Part shown: one piece after another, positions 50,996-59,502 of the stretch
Position numbering within the stretch: position 1 is the first letter of the stretch
Layout: every line of letters begins with the position of its first letter
Assembly (NCBI GenBank): GCA_021741355.1
Contig: JAIOXZ010000018.1
Span: forward strand, 1 to 64,000
Source of the DNA: Caulobacter sp.
GTDB taxonomy: Bacteria > Pseudomonadota > Alphaproteobacteria > Caulobacterales > Caulobacteraceae
Direction: 5' to 3'
Length of the DNA stretch: 64,000 nucleotides
Notes under the pieces: model-generated
The model's input: only the letters and a program-made list of their open reading frames with translations
The model's database searches: none
What the model was told of the DNA's origin: nothing
Made by a program: the position numbers and the translations under genes

Positions 50996-51370
50996 ATGGC
51001 GCTGGCCGCCAGCCTGGAGCTTGTCGCTGACCGCTGCGGCGACCCCACGCCGCTGGTCTACGACCGGCTGTTTCGTCAGCAGCCGGAAATGCGCGACCTG
51101 TTCGTCAACGATCACGGCAGCGCGGCCCGGGGGCACATGCTGCAGATGGTGCTGGAGACCCTGACCAACATGGCCGAGGGGGCCGCCTGGCCGGCCAACA
51201 TGATCCGCGCGGAGCGGATCAATCACGACCAGATCGGCGTGCCGTTCGACATCTTCGCCACCTTCTTCAGCGTCGTCCACGAGACCTTCCGCGACGCCGC
51301 CGGCGACGCCTGGACCCCGGACATGGAGACGGCCTGGACCACCGTCCTCGCCACCGCAGCCTCGGTCTGA
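50996..51370 (+). CDS. Globin-family protein coupled to the Rieske oxygenase
   Basis: 124-aa single-domain globin: LVYDRLFRQQPEMRDLFV (B-C-D region), HMLQMVLETL (E helix), INHDQIGVPFDIFATFF with probable proximal His77, and the AWTTVLATAA H-helix end. The LYxxLFxxxPExRxLF pattern is that of flavohaemoglobin-like globins but without a reductase domain. ATG 50996 lies two bases after the oxygenase stop, so the two are in one operon; oxygen supply or NO protection of the oxygenase is an inference. Confidence 0.75.
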   Translation: MALAASLELVADRCGDPTPLVYDRLFRQQPEMRDLFVNDHGSAARGHMLQMVLETLTNMAEGAAWPANMIRAERINHDQIGVPFDIFATFFSVVHETFRDAAGDAWTPDMETAWTTVLATAASV

Positions 51371-51375
51371 GTGCG

Positions 51376-52461
51376 TCAGGCGCCGATCCGCGTCAGGTCC
51401 AGCCGATCGCGCGGCAGGGCTTCGGGATGCTCGGCCTTGAGGAAGGCGACCATCTGCTCGCGCACGATGCAGCGAAGGTCGAAGGTCTGCGGCGCATTGC
51501 GGGCGCTCGCCAGACACCGCACCTCCATCACCCGCTCGCGCAGATCGGTCACCTGCAGGGCCACCACCTGCCCGTCCCAGAGGGGCGAGGCCTTGACGAT
51601 CGCCTCCAGCTTGGCCCGCATCGCGTCGATCGGGGCCGCGTAGTCGACGTAGAGCATCGCCGTGCCGATCAGGGTCGCCGATTCCCGGGTCCAGTTCTGG
51701 AACGGCGTCTGAATGAAATAGGTCAGCGGCAGCACCATCCGCCGCAGGTCCCAGAGTTTCACCACCACATAGGTCGACCGGATCTCTTCGATTGTTCCCC
51801 ATTCGCTCTCGACGATCACCGCGTCGTCGATCCGGATCGGCTGGGTCATGGCGATCTGGATGCCGGCGATCAGATTGGCCAGCAGAGGCTGCAGCGCCAG
51901 GCCGACAATCAGCCCCGCCGCTCCGCCGGCCGCCAGAAGACTGACGCCCCACTGTCGCACCGCGCCGATGGTCATCAGCGCCAGGCCGATGGTCACCAGC
52001 ACCACCACGGTCGCTATCGCCCGGTGGAGAATCCGCACCTGGGTGACATGTTTCCGGGCGATCAGATTGTCGGCGGCGTCGAGGCTGACGCCGCGCATGT
52101 AGAGGGTCGAGGCGATATCCAGCGCGGTCAACGCGATCCAGCCCACCAGCAGGATCACAGCGATCAGCATGCCGTGTTGAAACAGGGCCGCCTGGGCCTC
52201 GGACAAGGGCGCGACCCGGGCGGCGAACGACAGTCCGAGGGCGACAAGGGCCAGCCTGGATGGCCGCCGGCTGCGCATCACCAGGGACCGCCAGAAAGCG
52301 TCCCTCGACCGCAGCAGCCGCCGCGCGAGGGCGACGCCGAGGGCGTGTACGATCAGGGCGACGATGACGCCAAGCGCCAGCAGGGCGAGGCTGATCAGCC
52401 AGGGCGGCATCGCATCGAGACCGGCCAGCGCCTGTTGCGCGGCCGATGAGGACTTTGGCAT
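51376..52461 (-). CDS. MscS-family mechanosensitive channel
   Basis: 361-aa protein with about five N-terminal helices and an MscS core: the pore helix region SLLAAGGAAGLIVGLALQPLLANLIAGIQIAMTQPIRIDDAVIVE and the beta-domain start EWGTIEEIRSTYVVVKLWDLRRMVLPLTYF. The core is the channel pore that opens on membrane tension; here the cytoplasmic C-terminal part is short. ATG 52461 has AGGA seven bases upstream; a longer frame from 52551 is possible. Convergent with the globin gene. Confidence 0.8.
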   Translation of the reverse strand: MPKSSSAAQQALAGLDAMPPWLISLALLALGVIVALIVHALGVALARRLLRSRDAFWRSLVMRSRRPSRLALVALGLSFAARVAPLSEAQAALFQHGMLIAVILLVGWIALTALDIASTLYMRGVSLDAADNLIARKHVTQVRILHRAIATVVVLVTIGLALMTIGAVRQWGVSLLAAGGAAGLIVGLALQPLLANLIAGIQIAMTQPIRIDDAVIVESEWGTIEEIRSTYVVVKLWDLRRMVLPLTYFIQTPFQNWTRESATLIGTAMLYVDYAAPIDAMRAKLEAIVKASPLWDGQVVALQVTDLRERVMEVRCLASARNAPQTFDLRCIVREQMVAFLKAEHPEALPRDRLDLTRIGA

Positions 52462-52589
52462 CGGCGGTCCTGCTAAATTTCGGGGTCCCCACCCAACCGC
52501 CTCGGACAGCGATTGGTTCCGGGGCCGGCTCTCGCCCGCTGCTTGAGCCATCGTGACAACCGGTCGCGACCCGGCGTAGCTTGCCCGCC

Positions 52590-53045
52590 ATGCAAAGGCG
52601 CGTCTTCGCCATCGCCGTCCTCAGCGCGTTCGCGCTTCCGGTCGGGGCCCAGGAACGGGCTCCGCCCGAGCGGCAGACGCTGCTCGACCTCGCCTACGCC
52701 ATCGGCGAAAGCCATGCCCTGCGTCAGGTCTGTTCGGGCGACGACGATCAGTACTGGCGCGACCGCATGGTGCGGATGACCGACACCGAGGCCTCGGACG
52801 AGGCATTCGACGGCCGTCTGAAACAGCAGTTCAACGCCGGCTTCGCCACCCGCCAGACCGAATTCCCCAGCTGCAGCCCCGCCAGCAAGCGCGCGGAGCA
52901 GGCCGTGGCCCGCAAGGGACAGGCCCTGGCGACGCGGCTGAGCACCGTCACCCGGGTGGTGCGTGACATGGGTTCGGACGCCAAGGCCGTGGAATCGGAT
53001 AGCGCCGGTCCGGATTCCGTGGCGGTAACTCCCGCGCCGCGCTAG
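52590..53045 (+). CDS. TIGR02301-family exported protein
   Basis: 151-aa protein with a signal peptide (MQRRVFAIAVLSAFALPVGA) and the TIGR02301 pattern: LLDLAYAIGESHALRQVCSGDDDQYWRDRMVRMTDTE, FNAGFATRQTEFPSC and a polar helix (AVARKGQALATRLSTVTRVVRD). Two cysteines form the likely disulfide. The family is alphaproteobacterial and of unknown role. It is 31 bases ahead of the SPFH-NfeD pair and may belong to that operon. Confidence 0.7.
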   Translation: MQRRVFAIAVLSAFALPVGAQERAPPERQTLLDLAYAIGESHALRQVCSGDDDQYWRDRMVRMTDTEASDEAFDGRLKQQFNAGFATRQTEFPSCSPASKRAEQAVARKGQALATRLSTVTRVVRDMGSDAKAVESDSAGPDSVAVTPAPR

Positions 53046-53076
53046 ATTCTCCTTCAGGTAGTTTTGGAGGGGACAG

Positions 53077-54042
53077 ATGTCCTTCGGAATCTTTGTCGTC
53101 GTCCTGATCGTCCTGGCCGTCATCCTGGCGGTCAGCGTGATCAAGATCGTGCCGCAGGGCCGCGAGTTCACGGTGGAGCGGTTCGGCCGCTACACCCGCA
53201 CGCTCAGCCCCGGGATGCACTTCCTGACGCCTTTCTTCGAGGCCATCGGGCGCCGGGTGAACATGATGGAGCAGGTCCTGGACGTGCCGACCCAGGAGGT
53301 CATCACCAAGGACAACGTCTCGGTGAAGGTCGACGGCATCGTATTCATCCAGGTGATGGACGCCGCCGCGGCCGCCTATCGCGTGGACAACCTGACCTAC
53401 GCCATCAGCCAGCTCTGCATGACCAACCTGCGGACCGTGGTCGGCTCGATGGAGCTGGACGAAGTGCTCAGCCAGCGCGACCAGATCAACACCCGCCTGC
53501 TGCACACCATCGACCAGGCGACCAGCCCCTGGGGCGTGAAGGCGACGCGGATCGAGATCAAGGACCTGACCCCTCCGCCCGACATCACCAACGCCATGGC
53601 CCGTCAGATGAAGGCCGAGCGGGAGCGCCGCGCGGTCATCACCGAGGCCGACGGTGAGAAGCAGGCCGCGATCGCCCGCGCCGAGGGCGCCAAGCAATCC
53701 GCCATCCTGCAGGCCGAGGGCCGCCGGGAAGCCGCCTTCCGCGACGCCGAGGCCCGCGAGCGTGAAGCCGAGGCCGAGGCCAAGGCGACGGCGTTCGTGT
53801 CGGAAGCCATCGCCCGCGGCGACATCAACGCGATCAACTACTTCGTGGCGCAGAAGTACGTCGAGGCCTTCGCCGGCCTGGCGACCAGTCCCAACTCGAA
53901 GATGATCATCGTCCCGGCCGACTTCTCCGGCATCACCGGCACGGTCGCCGGCATCGGCGAGCTGGTGAAATCCCTGGCCGACGGCAGCGGCCGCCCCTCC
54001 GGCGGCGGCGGCGCGACCGCGACGCCGCGCACCAAGGCCTAG
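53077..54042 (+). CDS. SPFH/Band 7 membrane protease-modulator-like protein (QmcA type)
   Basis: 321-aa stomatin/prohibitin-family protein. One N-terminal membrane helix (3-22), then the SPFH domain from VPQGREFTVERFGRYTRTLSPGMHFLTPFF to about residue 200, then a long Ala/Glu coiled coil (RERRAVITEADGEKQAAIARAEGAKQSAILQAEGRREAAF). These proteins form large rings that organise membrane domains and modulate FtsH. The NfeD protein that follows is the usual partner. Confidence 0.88.
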   Translation: MSFGIFVVVLIVLAVILAVSVIKIVPQGREFTVERFGRYTRTLSPGMHFLTPFFEAIGRRVNMMEQVLDVPTQEVITKDNVSVKVDGIVFIQVMDAAAAAYRVDNLTYAISQLCMTNLRTVVGSMELDEVLSQRDQINTRLLHTIDQATSPWGVKATRIEIKDLTPPPDITNAMARQMKAERERRAVITEADGEKQAAIARAEGAKQSAILQAEGRREAAFRDAEAREREAEAEAKATAFVSEAIARGDINAINYFVAQKYVEAFAGLATSPNSKMIIVPADFSGITGTVAGIGELVKSLADGSGRPSGGGGATATPRTKA

Positions 54043-54055
54043 GAGACGTACCGCC

Positions 54056-54514
54056 ATGACCTGGTTGGCTGAGCTGTATCTGGCCCATCCGTTCTGGATC
54101 TGGATGGCGCTGGCCGCCGTGCTGCTGGCGGCGGAAGTCGCGACGACGACGGGCTGGCTGCTCTGGCCGGCCGCCTGCGCGGTGGTGGTCGCCGCGCTGA
54201 CCGTCTTCCTCGGCGGCAATTTCGCCGTGGAACTGGCGGTGTTCGCGATCCTGACGATCGTCTCGACCCTGCTGGCACGACGCTATCTGCCCAAGAACCT
54301 GTCCGGCGACGGTCCCGACATCAACGACAACATCGCCCGGCTGGTCGGCCATTTCGGCATGGTCGTGGCGGCGTTCGAGAACGGTCAGGGCCGGGTGTTC
54401 ATCGACGGTAAGGAATGGGCCGCCATCACCGAGGACGGCTCCGCCCCGATGCTCGAGCAAAAGGTCGAGGTCATCTCGGCCGCCGGCGGGATCCTGAAGG
54501 TGAAGGCGGCCTGA
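54056..54514 (+). CDS. NfeD-family membrane protein
   Basis: 152-aa protein: three membrane helices (about 12-30, 35-55, 58-75) and a C-terminal OB-fold (about 85-150) with NDNIARLVGHFGMVVAAFENGQGRVFIDGKEWAA. This short NfeD form always accompanies SPFH genes (for example qmcA-ybbK) and is thought to stabilise the SPFH assembly. Fourteen bases separate it from the SPFH stop. Confidence 0.88.
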   Translation: MTWLAELYLAHPFWIWMALAAVLLAAEVATTTGWLLWPAACAVVVAALTVFLGGNFAVELAVFAILTIVSTLLARRYLPKNLSGDGPDINDNIARLVGHFGMVVAAFENGQGRVFIDGKEWAAITEDGSAPMLEQKVEVISAAGGILKVKAA

Positions 54515-54517
54515 ATC

Positions 54518-54624
54518 CTCCCCATCGGGGGAGGTGGCTCGCCGTCAGGCGGGACGGAGGGGGTCCGCTCAGATTTAGGGTGGCCCCCTCAGTCGGCTTC
54601 GCCGACAGCTCCCCCGATGGGGAG
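54518..54624. repeat. Inverted repeat with perfect 16-bp arms
   Basis: CTCCCCATCGGGGGAG (54518-54533) and CTCCCCCGATGGGGAG (54609-54624) are exact reverse complements. The interior has GTCGGCTTCGCCGAC. The element sits between the convergent NfeD and MarR genes and could serve as a bidirectional transcription end. Confidence 0.85.
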
Positions 54625-54626
54625 CA

Positions 54627-55073
54627 TCACCGGTTTTCGTCCAGCCACACCCGCAGCGCCTGCAGGAACGGCAGCGCGGCCCTGAACTCGGCCTCGGTGA
54701 AGGCGCCGCGCATCGCCTCCAGATGGGGTCGCATCTGGCCCAGCCCTGCGTTGAACGCCTGCGCGCCGGCCGGGGTCAGGGTGACCAGCTTGCGGCGGCC
54801 GTCGGTCTCGTCCCCCACGATCTTCACGAACCCCTGGGCTTCCAGCCGCTGCAGGGTGTTGGTCATCGCGCCCTTGGTGACCTGAAACGCCCGGGCCAGC
54901 TGGGCCGGGCTTTCGGTCCCGCCACGGCGCATGAAGTGGGTCAGGACGCCGAACTGCGCCGCGCTCATGCCCTCCGGCAGATTGCGCTCCAGCTGCGTGG
55001 TCGACAGCTGGGCGATGATGCCGATCTCGGTCATCACCCGCACGTCCGGCCGATCCTGGGGTTCGGAGGCCAT
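54627..55073 (-). CDS. MarR-family transcriptional regulator
   Basis: 148-aa regulator: LPEGMSAAQFGVLTHFMRRGGTESPAQLARAFQVTKGAMTNTLQRLEAQGFVKIVGDETDGRRKLVTLTPAG is a complete winged-helix core, with dimer helices on both sides. It overlaps the stop of the upstream nitroreductase gene in an ATGA junction, so it is in the same operon and probably regulates it through the palindromes at 56223-56251. One Cys-free ligand pocket; phenolic ligands are typical. Confidence 0.85.
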   Translation of the reverse strand: MASEPQDRPDVRVMTEIGIIAQLSTTQLERNLPEGMSAAQFGVLTHFMRRGGTESPAQLARAFQVTKGAMTNTLQRLEAQGFVKIVGDETDGRRKLVTLTPAGAQAFNAGLGQMRPHLEAMRGAFTEAEFRAALPFLQALRVWLDENR

Positions 55074-56206
55074 CAGACCCCCTTCAGCTGGGCGGCCAGG
55101 CCGCGACGCGGGGCTGGCGGGATCTCCGCCTTCGGATAGCCGATCCGCGCCAGCATCTGGATCCGGCCGCCGGTCGGGGCGAGCTCCCTGTGCAGGGCGT
55201 CGTAGACAGGCTTTTGGGTCGCGTACTCCTGCAGGCCCTGGCTCCAGGGGTGCATGGCCAGGCCGAACTTGGCGGCGGCGAGGTTGGCCAGCACATAGGC
55301 GCGACCGGCGGCAATCTGGTCGGCGCGGGTGTTGGTCTGGGTGGTGATCCAGAAGAAGGCGCGGCTGGTGTCCGCCCCGGCCTTCAGAAACTTCAGGGAC
55401 TCGTTGAAGGCGGTGGTTCCGGGCTGCGCCATCTTGGCCTTGGTCAGCAGGCCGACGGTGTTCATCGCCGTCATAGCGGGCGCATCGAGCGAAATGCCCC
55501 ACGGATGCTCAGCGACATCGCGGGTCCCGATGAAGGTGCGCTCGACGCTCTCGTGGTGGGCGGCCGGCGTATGGGCCTCCACGTCGGCGCCCTGATAGAC
55601 CAGCGCCTTGAGACGCGCGATGCGGTCCTCCGTGACCGTCACGTTGCAGACCACGCCGGGCAGGGCCCGGATGCCGCCGAGCAGGTTGGAGGCCGACGAC
55701 GGATCGACGTCACGGCCCGTATAGGCGCTGCGATCCGTCCGGCGCTTCAGGACCTGGGCGAACAGCGGATCGGGGGTCGTCGACGCCCGGCCGATCCGCA
55801 CCCGGAACACCGGCCGGTCATCCAGTCGCGGCTCGGGTTCGCCATCGGGGAACAGGATCGCCTCGGCGACGTAGCCCTCGGCGGCCAGCGCCATTGTCAG
55901 CAGTTCCAGGAGCGCCCCGCAGCCGAGGGTGATCTGGCGGTTGAACGGGTCGGTGACCGGCAGCAGGCGCGCTCTGTCGATGAAGAGAGTGATTTCGTCC
56001 GGAACCGACAGGTCGACGATCCACGGCTGCATATTGTGCGGGTTGGGCGCCAGAATCGCCCAGGACAGGGCCTTGCGGCGGACGTCCGTCTCGCCGGCGC
56101 CCGGATTGACCCAGGCGGCGCGAGGGTCGGCGCCGGCCGGCGCGCAACCCGTGGCGGCGAAGATCGTCCCGCCCCCGAGAACCCGTATGAAGTCACGACG
56201 ATGCAT
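55073..56206 (-). CDS. Exported nitroreductase-like (Acg family) FMN protein
   Basis: 377-aa protein. Signal peptide MHRRDFIRVLGGGTIFAATGC with an RRDF Tat motif and a lipobox-like GC. The nitroreductase fold appears as two weak repeats: AILAPNPHNMQPWIVDL (SxxNxQPW site), LKRRTDRSAYTGR near 165, TNTRADQIAAGRAYVLANLAAAKFGLAMHPWSQGLQEY near 300. The duplicated layout matches Acg-type proteins that sequester FMN or reduce nitro compounds. The MarR gene downstream is translationally coupled. Confidence 0.75.
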   Translation of the reverse strand: MHRRDFIRVLGGGTIFAATGCAPAGADPRAAWVNPGAGETDVRRKALSWAILAPNPHNMQPWIVDLSVPDEITLFIDRARLLPVTDPFNRQITLGCGALLELLTMALAAEGYVAEAILFPDGEPEPRLDDRPVFRVRIGRASTTPDPLFAQVLKRRTDRSAYTGRDVDPSSASNLLGGIRALPGVVCNVTVTEDRIARLKALVYQGADVEAHTPAAHHESVERTFIGTRDVAEHPWGISLDAPAMTAMNTVGLLTKAKMAQPGTTAFNESLKFLKAGADTSRAFFWITTQTNTRADQIAAGRAYVLANLAAAKFGLAMHPWSQGLQEYATQKPVYDALHRELAPTGGRIQMLARIGYPKAEIPPAPRRGLAAQLKGV

Positions 56207-56222
56207 GGCGAACGCCTTTCAT

Positions 56223-56251
56223 TCAAGTTTGAACCAAATAGAATAGTTCAA
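56223..56251. promoter_or_regulatory. Overlapping palindromes in the nitroreductase-marR promoter
   Basis: TTCAA-G-TTTGAA-type dyad at 56223-56233 and TTGAAC..GTTCAA at 56229-56251, in an A/T-rich segment just ahead of the nitroreductase start. Three TTGAA half-sites suggest binding of the MarR dimer encoded in the same operon. Confidence 0.55.
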
Positions 56252-56269
56252 TCATAAACGAGTCAAGCG

Positions 56270-56716
56270 TCAAAGCTCGCCCAGCGTTTCCTTCATGCCC
56301 TTGTTGGCCAGGCCGTCGGCCCGCTCGTTGAGCTCATGGCCGGCGTGACCCTTGACCCAGCGCCAGTCGACCTCGTGCCGGGCGCGGGCCGCGTCGAGGC
56401 GTTTCCACAGGTCCTCGTTCTTCACCGGGCTCTTGTCGGCGGTCTTCCAGCCCCGGGCCTTCCAGCCGTGGATCCAGGTCATGATGCCGTTGCGCATATA
56501 CTGGCTGTCTGTGTGCAGCTCGACCTTGCAGGGCTTGTTCAGCGCCTCCAGCGCCTGGATGGCGGCCATCAGCTCCATGCGGTTGTTGGTCGTGGCCCGC
56601 TCGCCGCCGCACAGCTCTTTCTCGCGTCCGTTCGAGATCAGGATCGCACCCCAACCGCCCGGCCCCGGATTCCCGCGACAGGCGCCGTCGGTGTAGATCA
56701 GCACCTTCGGCGTCAT
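56270..56716 (-). CDS. rnhA: Ribonuclease HI
   Basis: 148-aa RNase H. The catalytic residues are Asp10 ([16 protein letters not shown]), Glu48 (NRMELMAAI), Asp70 (HTDSQY) and Asp134 (ERADGLA), with His124. It removes RNA from RNA-DNA hybrids, including Okazaki primers and R-loops. The ATG overlaps the stop of thrB by four bases; ispH-thrB-rnhA is a typical alphaproteobacterial order, here separated by a toxin-antitoxin pair. Confidence 0.95.
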   Translation of the reverse strand: MTPKVLIYTDGACRGNPGPGGWGAILISNGREKELCGGERATTNNRMELMAAIQALEALNKPCKVELHTDSQYMRNGIMTWIHGWKARGWKTADKSPVKNEDLWKRLDAARARHEVDWRWVKGHAGHELNERADGLANKGMKETLGEL

Positions 56717-57672
56717 GCGTGGTCGCCGAGCAGGGCCAGACCCGCGCGGTGCACCGCCAGCTTGCGCTCGTATTCCATCGGATCCTTGGGCCGGACCAGC
56801 GCGCCGGCCGGGGTCGAGCCCCAGTCGTTTAGCCGCGTCAGGAAGAACCGCATGGCCGCGCCGTGGGCGAGGATCGGCAGCGCCGCCCGCTCCTCCACCG
56901 TCAAGGGCCGGTGCGCCTGGTAACCGGCCAGCATCGAGCGCCCGGCGGTCAGGTTGAACGAGCCGTCGGCCTCGAAGCACCAGGCGTTCAGCGCCACCGC
57001 CAGATCGTAGGCGTAGGCATCGTCGCAGGCGAAGTAGAAGTCGAAGGCCGCGGCAAACTTGCCATCGCGGAAGAAGACATTGTCGGGGAAGAAGTCGGCA
57101 TGGATCACGCCGGTCGGCAGGTCACGTGGCCAGTCGCGGCCCAGGTAGTCGAGGTCGGCACGGATGGTGTCCGCCAGCCCGGGCTTGAGCCCCTCGGCCG
57201 CGTCCCACAGGCCGGCGAACAGCGGCCCCCAGGCGGCCTGGCCCAGATCATTCTCCCGCCGGCCGGGATAGCCCTGTCCGGCCAGATGCAGCCGCGCCAG
57301 CCCGGCGCCGGCCTCACGGCAATGGGCCGCGGTCGGCCTGCGGGCCGAGATGCCGATCAGGAAGTCGACGATCGCCGCCGGCCGGCCGCGCACGGTCTTC
57401 AGGGTCTGGCCGTAACGATCCGCCACCGGCCGGGCGCTGGGGAAGCCGTGGTCGGCCAGCCAGGTCAGCAGGTTCAGGAAATAGGGCAGGTCGTCGGCCC
57501 GCACCCGCCGCTCATAGAGCGTCAGGATATAGCGGCCCTTGTCCGTCTCGAGCAGGAAGTTGGAGTTCTCCACCCCCTCGGCGATGCCCTTGAAGGCGAT
57601 GGCCTGCCCGATGTCGAAATCCGCGAGCAGCGCGGCGAGCTCTTCGTCGGAGATGTCGGTGTAGACGGCCAT
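56713..57672 (-). CDS. thrB: Homoserine kinase (APH-fold type)
   Basis: 319-aa ThrB of the choline-kinase fold used by alphaproteobacteria (not the GHMP type). Seen are [44 protein letters not shown], the catalytic loop [14 protein letters not shown] and [25 protein letters not shown]. It makes O-phosphohomoserine for threonine synthesis. The ATG at 57672 gives the conserved start. It is divergent from the AbrB-Doc pair with 79 bases between. Confidence 0.92.
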   Translation of the reverse strand: MAVYTDISDEELAALLADFDIGQAIAFKGIAEGVENSNFLLETDKGRYILTLYERRVRADDLPYFLNLLTWLADHGFPSARPVADRYGQTLKTVRGRPAAIVDFLIGISARRPTAAHCREAGAGLARLHLAGQGYPGRRENDLGQAAWGPLFAGLWDAAEGLKPGLADTIRADLDYLGRDWPRDLPTGVIHADFFPDNVFFRDGKFAAAFDFYFACDDAYAYDLAVALNAWCFEADGSFNLTAGRSMLAGYQAHRPLTVEERAALPILAHGAAMRFFLTRLNDWGSTPAGALVRPKDPMEYERKLAVHRAGLALLGDHA

Positions 57673-57709
57673 GCGGTGGGGATGAGGGAGGCCGCGCTGG
57701 CGGTCAAGC

Positions 57710-57736
57710 AAGTAACGTGGTATTACATACGTACTT
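57710..57736. promoter_or_regulatory. Imperfect dyad ahead of the abrB-doc pair
   Basis: AAGTAACG (57710-57717) and CGTACTT (57730-57736) are inverted apart from one bulged A, in an A/T-rich stretch containing TACGTA. The site covers the likely promoter of the toxin-antitoxin pair and is a plausible antitoxin operator. It also faces the thrB promoter. Confidence 0.35.
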
Positions 57737-57751
57737 ACACTGGAGATCGTT

Positions 57752-57979
57752 ATGTTCGCCCTCAAGCTCACCAAGATCGGCAATTCCGTTGGCGTGGTTC
57801 TCCCCAAGGAAGCACTTGCCAAGCTTGGCGTGGACAAGGGCGACGTCGTCTACCTCACTGACGCGCCTGACGGCGCCATGCGCATTTCAAGCTACGACGA
57901 CGAGGTCGCTGAAGAGATAGCGATCGGCGGTAAGTTCATGGCCCGCTATCGGGATACCCTCAGGGCGCTCGCCAAATGA
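57752..57979 (+). CDS. AbrB/MazE-type antitoxin
   Basis: 75-aa swapped-hairpin DNA-binding protein: ALKLTKIGNSVGVVLPKEALAKLGVDKGDVVYLTDAPDG is the SpoVT/AbrB core, followed by an acidic toxin-binding tail ([25 protein letters not shown]). GGAGA precedes the ATG. It overlaps the Doc toxin gene by four bases (ATGA). The pair is a type II toxin-antitoxin system inserted between thrB and ispH. Confidence 0.88.
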   Translation: MFALKLTKIGNSVGVVLPKEALAKLGVDKGDVVYLTDAPDGAMRISSYDDEVAEEIAIGGKFMARYRDTLRALAK

Positions 57980-58374
57980 CAGCGGAGCGAGAGCCGCGGT
58001 GGATCACGAAGCTCGGGATCGTCGTCCTGCATGATATGTCCATCGCGACAGATGGCGGCGCTCCCGGCATCCGCGATGAGGGACTGCTGGAATCCGGGCT
58101 GGATCGGCCGAAGAACCGATTTTACTATGAAGGGCTGACAGATTTGCCAACTCTCGCCGCGACATATGCAGTGGGGTTGGCGAAGAACCATCCCTTTGCT
58201 GATGGCAACAAACGGGCGGCCTTCATCGCCGCAGGCTTGTTCCTCGAGAAGAACGGCCTGTCACTAGCCGCGTCCCAGGTCGATGCAGCCCGCGTCATGC
58301 TCGCCGTAGCGGCCGGAGAGGTCGATATCGACGAACTCGCCGAGTGGATTCGCAAGAACGTCGAGCCCGCCTAA
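57976..58374 (+). CDS. Doc-type Fic toxin (death on curing)
   Basis: 132-aa Doc protein. The Fic signature HPFADGNKR is at residues 72-80; the early [21 protein letters not shown] matches the Doc N-terminal pattern. Doc phosphorylates EF-Tu and stops translation. Pairing with an AbrB-type rather than Phd antitoxin is a known alternative. The stop overlaps that of the convergent ispH gene by four bases. Confidence 0.9.
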   Translation: MTAEREPRWITKLGIVVLHDMSIATDGGAPGIRDEGLLESGLDRPKNRFYYEGLTDLPTLAATYAVGLAKNHPFADGNKRAAFIAAGLFLEKNGLSLAASQVDAARVMLAVAAGEVDIDELAEWIRKNVEPA

Positions 58375-59330
58375 CTCGTCAGCACGCGCGGCAGTTTGAA
58401 CGTCACGGTCTCCTGCATCGGCGCGACATGCTCGAGGGTCAGGTCATAGCGGCCGGCGAGCTTGTCGATCAGACCCTGGACCAGCACCTCGGGCGCGGAG
58501 GCGCCGGCGGTGATCCCGATCGTTCGCACGCCTTCCAGCCAGGTCCAGTCCAGTCCTGACGCGTCGTCCAGCAGCCGGGCGTTGTCCACCCCGCCGCGCA
58601 GCCCGACCTCGACGAGCCGCACGGAGTTGGACGAATTGCGCGAGCCGACCACCAGCAGCAGGTCGCTGTCGGCCGCCAGTTGCTTCACGGCCTCCTGGCG
58701 GTTGGTCGTGGCGTAGCAGATGTCGTCCTTGTGCGGCGCGGAGATCCCGGGGAAGCGGCGCTGCAGGATGCTGACGATCTCGGCGGTGTCGTCGACCGAA
58801 AGGGTGGTCTGGGTGACGAAGGCGACATTCATCGGATCGAGCGGCTCGAACACCTCCGCATCCGCCGCGTGTTCGATCAGCTGCACCGCGCCGTCGGGGA
58901 GTTGCCCCATCGTCCCGACGACCTCGGGGTGCCCTGCGTGGCCGATCAGCACGATCTCGCGGCCGGCCTCGTGGTGGCGCTGCGCCTCAACATGCACCTT
59001 GGACACCAGCGGGCAGGTAGCGTCCAGGAACAGCATCTGCCGCGCCTTCGCCTCGGCCGGCACCGTCTTGGGCACGCCATGGGCGGAGAACACCACGGGC
59101 CGGTCGTCCGGCGCCTCGTCCAGCTCCTCGACGAACACCGCGCCCAGCGCCTTGAGCCGTTCGACGACATGCCGGTTGTGCACGATCTCGTGCCGGACAT
59201 AGACGGGCGCGCCGTATTTCTCGATCGCCCGCTCGACGATCTGGATCGCGCGATCCACGCCGGCGCAGAAGCCGCGCGGGCTGGCCAGAAGGACCTTCAG
59301 GGGCGGCTTGATCGGGGCGGCGTCATCCAT
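58371..59330 (-). CDS. ispH: 4-hydroxy-3-methylbut-2-enyl diphosphate reductase
   Basis: 319-aa IspH. The three [4Fe-4S] cysteines are Cys22 ([10 protein letters not shown]), Cys106 (DATCPLVSK) and Cys205 ([11 protein letters not shown]); the His pair for diphosphate is in VRHEIVHN and GHAGHPEV. It makes IPP and DMAPP in the MEP pathway. ATG 59330 is chosen over an upstream GTG. It is the first gene of the ispH-thrB-rnhA block, interrupted by AbrB-Doc. Confidence 0.95.
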   Translation of the reverse strand: MDDAAPIKPPLKVLLASPRGFCAGVDRAIQIVERAIEKYGAPVYVRHEIVHNRHVVERLKALGAVFVEELDEAPDDRPVVFSAHGVPKTVPAEAKARQMLFLDATCPLVSKVHVEAQRHHEAGREIVLIGHAGHPEVVGTMGQLPDGAVQLIEHAADAEVFEPLDPMNVAFVTQTTLSVDDTAEIVSILQRRFPGISAPHKDDICYATTNRQEAVKQLAADSDLLLVVGSRNSSNSVRLVEVGLRGGVDNARLLDDASGLDWTWLEGVRTIGITAGASAPEVLVQGLIDKLAGRYDLTLEHVAPMQETVTFKLPRVLTS

Positions 59331-59502
59331 GGCGCCAAGGTAGGCTGTCGGCGACACTCCCGCCAGAGCGGGCTTCGTCCGTTCCCCTGGTCGCGTTGCA
59401 CGTGAACCCGCGTTGCGAGGTCACGCATATGCCTTTATCAGACTGCATCTGCCTTACGGCCGGCCAGCCCGCGCCGGTTCCTTGTTGTTTTCCGGACGAG
59501 AC

